This document shows, one piece after another, positions 25,020 through 29,768 of a DNA stretch of 29,768 nt (its first letter is position 1; every line of letters starts with the position of its first letter). The notes under the pieces were generated by a model. The model made no database searches. It saw only the letters and a program-made list of their open reading frames with translations, and had not been told where the DNA came from. The stretch is taken from NCBI GenBank assembly GCA_964591245.1, contig CAZPZZ010000041.1:1-29768 (forward strand). The letters are read 5' to 3'. Both the position numbers and the translations under genes were made by a program. The DNA is from CAZPZZ01 sp964591245. GTDB lineage: Bacteria > Acidobacteriota > Vicinamibacteria > Vicinamibacterales > UBA8438.

Positions 25020-25271
25020 TCAAGAGAATCGTGCGTCCACGGACGACGATGCATGTACGGAACAGTTCCCTGCCGACCGAACAGGAGTGGCCATCACTGT
25101 GCGGGTCTGAGCCGGCAGTTCGGTGATGTTTTCGAGCAGCAGCCGACAACTGGCTTACCAACGTCCGCTGGCATCGATACCAGAGCGACGCGAAGGCATC
25201 TATCGGGGCAACCCGCCCCGGGACAGCGCCGTCGCACTGGTATCACCGCGTCTGAGCGCACACGCCATCGC

Positions 25272-26171
25272 TCAGGCCAGCACAAGGACGACGATTGCGA
25301 GTACCAGGAGTAACATACCCACGATTTCGCGGCGCTCCAGTCTTTCCTGAAACACGAGGATCGACGATAACGTCGCAAAGACCAATTCGATTTGCCCGAG
25401 TGCACGAACGTACGCCGCCTGCTGAAGCACACCGGCGGCAAACCAGCAGGCCGACGCGCTAACGCCGATCGCTCCAACCATCGCTCCTCGGCGCCAGTGG
25501 GTACACACCGGTCGAAACGTCTCCCGCTCAACGAGGAGCATTTCCAGTGTCATCACAATCGTCTGAAACGTGAGGACACAAGCCAGCGTGACCGCCGACC
25601 GTAGAATGAAATCTCCATGTTCGAGCGACAACGCCGCCCCCCGGTACAACACCGCGGCCAGTCCGAAGCCGGCCCCAGACAGCATTCCGAACAGAGCGGC
25701 CCGGTCACGGAGACCACGTGACCAGAACGCCGGACGTCCCACGTCCGCACCAATCGTGAGGGTCAATACCGCAACCAACCCGAGCACAATCGCCAGGAAC
25801 CCCAAAGGCGCCATGATGTCACCCAAGATCACCAGACCAAAGAACGCCGCCTGCACGGGTTCAGTTTTCGAATACGCCACCCCCGCAGCAAAATTCCTGG
25901 TACGAAAGCTTGTCAGCAACGCGACGGTCGCCAAGATCTGCAACGTGCCACCGACGAAGGTATACAGAAGAAAACTTGTGTGGAGGACAGGGAACGGATC
26001 ACCACGCAACTTCAACGCGCCCAAATACGCGAGCGCCACGGGAAGACCGTACGCGAACCGCACGTAAGTCGCCCCGCGCGTACCAAGGCTCTGCTGCAAG
26101 CGCTTCTGCAGCACACTGCGAACGTTCTGAAAGAAAGCCGCCGCGATGGTAAGGGGGATCCAGAACTCCAT
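25272..26171 (-). CDS. DMT superfamily permease (EamA-like)
   Basis: The 299-residue protein starting at ATG 26171 (MEFWIPLTIAAAFFQNVRSVLQKRL) has about ten membrane helices in two EamA-like halves; the second half ends ALGQIELVFATLSSILVFQERLERREIVGMLLLVLAIVVLVLA, the usual EamA ending with Glu in the penultimate helix. The open frame extends 17 codons upward to 26222, but that part is charged and unlike a first helix. An AGG lies very close to the ATG. Role: inner-membrane export or exchange of a metabolite, substrate unknown. It is divergent from galE, 160 bases apart, and converges with the small membrane-protein gene. Confidence 0.88.
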   Translation of the reverse strand: MEFWIPLTIAAAFFQNVRSVLQKRLQQSLGTRGATYVRFAYGLPVALAYLGALKLRGDPFPVLHTSFLLYTFVGGTLQILATVALLTSFRTRNFAAGVAYSKTEPVQAAFFGLVILGDIMAPLGFLAIVLGLVAVLTLTIGADVGRPAFWSRGLRDRAALFGMLSGAGFGLAAVLYRGAALSLEHGDFILRSAVTLACVLTFQTIVMTLEMLLVERETFRPVCTHWRRGAMVGAIGVSASACWFAAGVLQQAAYVRALGQIELVFATLSSILVFQERLERREIVGMLLLVLAIVVLVLA

Positions 26172-26331
26172 GACCTGTCTATGCCGGGAACTCCGCCGCC
26201 CCTCCCCACGACATACTCGCAAGCGTTAGCCTCTTCATGTTGGACTCCCCGAAATACATTTGCGGAGACATGCGCGCCCCTGCGCACATCCCCCGCTGGA
26301 TCCGAGCGTCACATCCTTGTGTAATAAGGGC

Positions 26332-27351
26332 ATGCAACAGTCCATCCTGGTCACGGGCGGCGCCGGATACATCGGCAGCCACACCTGCCTCGAGTTACTC
26401 GACGCCGGTCACAATGTCACTGTCGTGGACAATCTAAGCAACGCCAACCCGGCATCACTACATCGTGTGGAAGAACTCACCGGACGCAAGCTCAATCTGC
26501 ACAAAGTAGATCTTCTCGATCCGGTCGGCCTCCATGCCGTGTTCAAGGAGCAACACTTCGACACCGTCATCCACTTCGCGGGCCTCAAGGCCGTCCGCGA
26601 ATCGACCGAAATTCCCTTGCGGTACTACCACAACAATGTCACCGGCACGCTCGTGCTGCTCGAGACAATGAAACGCCACCGCATCCATCGTCTTGTTTTT
26701 TCGAGCTCCGCAACGGTCTACGGAATACCCCCATCACTGCCAATCCGCGAGGACTTCCCACTGAACCCCACCAATCCCTACGGTCGCACAAAGCTCACAG
26801 TCGAACACACACTGCGCGATCTGGCGGGAGCGGAACCAGAGTGGAGCATCATCATGTTGCGCTATTTCAATCCAGCCGGAGCCCACCCAAGCGGTTCTCT
26901 CGGTGAAGATCCGACGGGCACTCCGAACAACCTCCTACCCCTGATCATGCAGACCGCCGTCGGGCAACACGAGAAGGTGTCCGTATTCGGCGGCGACTAT
27001 CGTACGAGTGACGGAACAGGCACACGTGACTACATCCACGTCGTGGACGTTGCCTTGGGCCATATCGCGGCATTGAAAACCTTGTCTGAAACCAGAGGGT
27101 GTGTCGCCTACAATCTCGGCACTGGTAAGCCTTGCACCGTCCTTGATGTCCTCAAGTCCGCAAGCCGTACAGTCGGCAAACAGATCCCATATGAAATCGT
27201 AAAGCGCCGTGCCGGAGATGTCGCCGAGTCCTACGCAGACCCGACGCTCGCGGCTAGCCGGTTGCAATGGCAGGCAACTCGAAATCTGGACGCCATGTGC
27301 GCGGATGCGTGGCGCTGGCAGAAAACACACCCGAACGGATACACGTCGTAA
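26332..27351 (+). CDS. galE: UDP-glucose 4-epimerase
   Basis: The 339-residue protein has the usual GalE length. It starts ILVTGGAGYIGSHTCLELL (NAD-binding GGAGYIGS at 9-16), with HFAGLKAVRES at 81-91, catalytic Ser in FSSSATVYG (123-131), and Tyr150/Lys154 in NPYGRTK. LRYFNPAGAHPSG and GTRDYIHVVDVA complete the match. Reaction: interconversion of UDP-glucose and UDP-galactose, supplying galactose for envelope polysaccharide. ATG 26332 was chosen because the protein begins two residues before the first strand; the open frame upstream is not conserved. An AAGGG lies too close to act well as a ribosome site, and TAATAA at 26322-26327 could make the transcript leaderless or nearly so. It ends nine bases from the convergent permease gene. 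Confidence 0.93.
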   Translation: MQQSILVTGGAGYIGSHTCLELLDAGHNVTVVDNLSNANPASLHRVEELTGRKLNLHKVDLLDPVGLHAVFKEQHFDTVIHFAGLKAVRESTEIPLRYYHNNVTGTLVLLETMKRHRIHRLVFSSSATVYGIPPSLPIREDFPLNPTNPYGRTKLTVEHTLRDLAGAEPEWSIIMLRYFNPAGAHPSGSLGEDPTGTPNNLLPLIMQTAVGQHEKVSVFGGDYRTSDGTGTRDYIHVVDVALGHIAALKTLSETRGCVAYNLGTGKPCTVLDVLKSASRTVGKQIPYEIVKRRAGDVAESYADPTLAASRLQWQATRNLDAMCADAWRWQKTHPNGYTS

Positions 27352-27360
27352 TCACTCTGA

Positions 27361-28116
27361 CTACTGATGTCGCCACGCCAATAGTCGACGCTCAACCCGC
27401 GCGGCCGCCGCAAACAACAACAGCACGAACACCATGATCAGCAGAATGAGCGCGATGGTGAGCGCCGCGTTGTACGTGCTCTGTGCAAACTGCAACAAAT
27501 AACCGAGGCCACGGCTCGACGCGACGAACTCACCCACCACCGCTCCTGTAAAAGCGAAGCCAACGGCCACCTTGAAACTACCGAGTACCCAGGCCGTCAC
27601 TGACGGCACATACACTTCACGGATCAGCGTCGTCCGGTCTCCGCCCAACGTGCGTATGCGCTCCACCAAACGGCGATCCACCTCTTGAATACCGTTGTAG
27701 ACCGCAAAGAACATCAGCACGGCCACCAGGATGGTCGCGAGCGCGAGCTTAGAGGCCAGGCCAATACCCAGCCAAATTACAAACAGTGGGGCAAGGATTA
27801 CACGGGGGATCGCATTGAGCAGCATCATCACCGGTTCGAGCAACTCGGCCACCAGCGGAGACAGAGCCGCCGCGAAACCAAGCGTCACACCAATAAGCAA
27901 CCCGAGGAACAAACCCACAAATGCTGCCACGGCCGTCGCGCCCAGATGGGGCCAGATCTCTCCGGTCACCATGAGCTCAGTGAGCACAGCGCCGATCCTC
28001 GTTGGTGGCGGGGCATAGAATGGGTCGACCCAACCGGCGCGCGAGAGCGCCTCCCAGACGGCGGCAAGCGAGAACAGAGCCAGCATGCGCCGGAGCGCCG
28101 GGCTTTCCCGTGTCAT
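27361..28116 (-). CDS. ABC transporter permease (SsuC/TauC type)
   Basis: The 251-residue protein starts at ATG 28116, which overlaps the stop of the ATPase gene as ATGA (28113-28116), so translation is coupled; the open frame reaches 28161 but that part lies inside the ATPase gene. It has six membrane helices and the cytoplasmic EAA-type loop near VERIRTLGGDRTTLIREVYVPS, where it contacts the ATPase. The opening AAVWEALSRAGWVDPFYAPPPTRI is typical of the nitrate/sulfonate/taurine permease family. Role: inner-membrane channel of an importer with the two upstream genes. Last gene of the operon. Confidence 0.9.
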   Translation of the reverse strand: MTRESPALRRMLALFSLAAVWEALSRAGWVDPFYAPPPTRIGAVLTELMVTGEIWPHLGATAVAAFVGLFLGLLIGVTLGFAAALSPLVAELLEPVMMLLNAIPRVILAPLFVIWLGIGLASKLALATILVAVLMFFAVYNGIQEVDRRLVERIRTLGGDRTTLIREVYVPSVTAWVLGSFKVAVGFAFTGAVVGEFVASSRGLGYLLQFAQSTYNAALTIALILLIMVFVLLLFAAAARVERRLLAWRHQ

Positions 28117-28865
28117 CGCTCCGCGCGTTCCGACACGCGCTCTCCAGACAGCTTCATCCACAGGCGTTCGAGCAAGGGTGCAAATGATGGGTGCTGCCGC
28201 GCCTTAAAGAGCTGACGCGGGCGCGGAATATCGACCTGGTACCTCGCCACGATATTAGCCCGTGGCCCGTGATCAAGCACGTACACCGAGTCGGAAACGC
28301 TAATCGCCTCCTCAAGGTCGTGAGTCACCAGCAACACCGTCATGTGCTCCCGCTCCACCCAGTCCATGAGCTCCTGGGTAATACGAAACCGCACGATGGC
28401 GTCGAGTGACGCGAACGGTTCGTCCATCAGCAACAACCGCGGTTCGAGCACGAGAATCTGTGCCAACGCCGCACGTTTCCGCTGTCCACCCGAAAGTTGC
28501 GCGGGATAGCGATCTTCGAAACCCGCAAGCCCGACGCGTCCGAGCCACTCGTTCACCCGCACTGCGACGTCGGAAGCTGACACCTTTCGAATCCTGAGCC
28601 CAAGCGCGACATTCTGTCGAACGGTGCGCCATGGGAGGAGCGCGTCGTCCTGAAATAGGAAGCCCACATCACGCACACCGGCCTCGAGCTCAACCGTCCC
28701 GCGGAGCGGTTCCAACAGCTCCGTCACCACCCTCAGAATACTGGTTTTTCCAGACCCGGATGGGCCTACCAAGCTGACGAACTGCCCTTGTGCAAGGTCA
28801 AGATCGACACCATCGAGCACCACTGCATCGCCATATCGCACCGCCAAGTCACGAATACGCAGCAT
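28113..28865 (-). CDS. ABC transporter ATP-binding protein (SsuB/TauB type)
   Basis: The 250-residue protein has Walker A GPSGSGKT at 34-41, Q-loop FLFQDDALLPWRTV at 69-82, signature LSGGQRKRAALAQ at 124-136, Walker B LLLMDEP at 144-150 and H-loop THDLEEA at 181-187. DDALLPWRTV after the Q-loop is characteristic of the nitrate/sulfonate/taurine subfamily. It powers import by the adjoining permease. The start is ATG 28865; GTG 28871 is two codons further upstream and equally possible. It lies about 30 bases after the binding-protein stop and overlaps the permease start. Confidence 0.92.
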   Translation of the reverse strand: MLRIRDLAVRYGDAVVLDGVDLDLAQGQFVSLVGPSGSGKTSILRVVTELLEPLRGTVELEAGVRDVGFLFQDDALLPWRTVRQNVALGLRIRKVSASDVAVRVNEWLGRVGLAGFEDRYPAQLSGGQRKRAALAQILVLEPRLLLMDEPFASLDAIVRFRITQELMDWVEREHMTVLLVTHDLEEAISVSDSVYVLDHGPRANIVARYQVDIPRPRQLFKARQHPSFAPLLERLWMKLSGERVSERAER

Positions 28866-28895
28866 TGTCACTGTGTCCGCGCGGCCGTACCTGGG

Positions 28896-29768
28896 TCACC
28901 CGACAAGCGCTTCGGTGTCAAGAAGGGCGCGCAGATCCACCTCTTCCGATTCAAGCAATCCGGCGATCTCCTGCGCGCGGCGCACCCGCGCCGCCGCATC
29001 CGTGTCGATCATTACGGTCTCTGGATAGAGTGAGGCCCGGTAACGGGCAATGATCTGCTCTAGCTGGACCAGGTCTCCCCCGGCAACGAGTGCGCTGGGC
29101 AGTGCCGCCACGATGTCAGCCGGAGGCAACGTCCTGGTATCTCGCAAGCCGCCTTCGAGCGCGACCGCAAGGCGTCGGATCTCCTCCAACCGCTCATCCC
29201 GCTCGGCGGTGCGTACTGAAACGCCCATGAACTCGTAGGCACCGCCCACGTGGCGCTCCGCCTCCGTCAGATCCATGAAGTTCACGAGTTCACGCCCACC
29301 TGCATCGACAATCAGCGACAATGCCGGCTCCTGAAGCATGCCCGCGTCAACCTGGCCAAGCCTGAGTGCATCGAATAGATTCGTACCAACGGCCGCGACG
29401 CTCACAGACGAGGCATCGGCACCTGCCTGATCCAGCAGAAACAACAACAGTGCATGGTCCGCATTCCCGAGACCCGAAATCCCGACCGTCGTCCCCTCAA
29501 GGTCGGCCACGCGCGTGATACTGGCGGTCCTCTCCGGTGCAACCGCCAGGGCGAACAAGGGTAAGCGCCCAGTAGAGGCGACCCGCCGGATCTCCGCCCC
29601 GTTTGCCGCTGCCTGCAGCGCCACGTCGAACGACGTCCCGGCATAATCCACCGACCCTCCGACCAGCGCCTGCATTGCCGCGCTCCCGCCCCGCGTATAG
29701 ACCAACTCGGCCGACAACCCTTGGGCCTCGAAATGCCCCTGAACCCGCGTGACCTCGTACGGAATCAC
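28896..29768 (-). CDS. ABC transporter substrate-binding protein, NMT1/SsuA-like (5' end outside window)
   Basis: The frame is open to the right window edge and the N-terminus with its signal peptide is missing. The visible 290 residues begin within the NMT1/SsuA-like fold: IPYEVTRVQGHFEAQGLSAELVYTRGGSAAMQALVGGSVDYAGTSFDVALQAAANGAEIR, then VADLEGTTVGISGLGNADHALL and LGQVDAGMLQEPAL. These match periplasmic binding proteins for sulfonates, nitrate, taurine or pyrimidine precursors. The ligand cannot be told from this part. It is the first known gene of the three-gene importer operon, 30 bases before the ATPase. Confidence 0.9.
   Translation of the reverse strand: MIPYEVTRVQGHFEAQGLSAELVYTRGGSAAMQALVGGSVDYAGTSFDVALQAAANGAEIRRVASTGRLPLFALAVAPERTASITRVADLEGTTVGISGLGNADHALLLFLLDQAGADASSVSVAAVGTNLFDALRLGQVDAGMLQEPALSLIVDAGGRELVNFMDLTEAERHVGGAYEFMGVSVRTAERDERLEEIRRLAVALEGGLRDTRTLPPADIVAALPSALVAGGDLVQLEQIIARYRASLYPETVMIDTDAAARVRRAQEIAGLLESEEVDLRALLDTEALVG

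Noticed and set aside
25029..25049. Hairpin-like TCGT(G)CGTCC-AC-GGACGACGA after the H1-tailed gene
   Set aside because: The loop would be only two bases and no T-tract follows, so I do not call a terminator.

Overview
The window is a stretch of bacterial chromosome, GC-rich by eye, with dense genes on both strands. It has no rRNA, tRNA, CRISPR array or insertion sequence that I can recognise. The gene content points to a heterotrophic Gram-negative bacterium with a large secretome, most likely Acidobacteriota (Vicinamibacteria-like) or a close relative. The reasons are two periplasmic PQQ dehydrogenases, a secreted 'DWPQWRG' beta-propeller, an exported amidohydrolase, and a DUF1592 / DUF1552 / ankyrin-repeat operon of a kind common in Acidobacteriota, Planctomycetota and Verrucomicrobiota. 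The phylum is an inference from gene content, not from a marker gene.

Layout. 1-1327 (-): a PQQ dehydrogenase with an N-terminal cytochrome c domain, cut by the left window edge. 1506-2723 (+): a DUF418 multipass membrane protein. 2977-4559 (-): a DUF115 (MptE-like) protein split by one missing base in a run of five Cs. 4871-6238 (-): a secreted PQQ-like propeller, divergent from 6635-8026 (+), a secreted imidazolonepropionase-like amidohydrolase; a perfect 22-bp palindrome lies between them. 8319-10046 (+): a second, haem-free PQQ dehydrogenase. 10180-11946 (+): a WecA/MraY-type phosphoglycosyltransferase fused to a WbpM/FlaA1-like membrane and Rossmann module. 11982-12464 (-): a two-TM potassium channel. 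12836-14062 (-): a SAM methyltransferase with an unknown N-terminal domain. 14377-17213 (+): a ketopantoate-reductase-family protein, an SDR and an epoxide-hydrolase-like lipoprotein.

17478-22934 (-): a three-gene operon in the order DUF1592-type cytochrome protein, DUF1552 Tat-exported protein, secreted ankyrin protein; the first two overlap by ATGA. 23203-23949 (-): a DUF169 protein. 23950-24563: the longest gene-poor stretch, ending in an AT-rich cluster of three palindromes just before 24564-25019 (+), a small membrane protein with a histone-H1-like Lys/Ala tail. 25272-26171 (-): a DMT (EamA) permease, divergent from 26332-27351 (+), galE. 27361-29768 (-): an SsuABC/TauABC-type ABC importer (binding protein, ATPase, permease) running off the right edge.

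Functional themes: periplasmic oxidation of alcohols or other small organics (PQQ enzymes, cytochrome proteins), secreted hydrolases, envelope polysaccharide synthesis (GT4 fusion, GalE, possibly the methyltransferase and DUF115 protein), and small-molecule transport. The most unusual items are the palindrome cluster with its H1-tailed membrane protein, the 22-bp palindrome, the GT4-Rossmann fusion, the N-terminal cytochrome order in the first PQQ enzyme, and several genes that appear to be read from leaderless transcripts.
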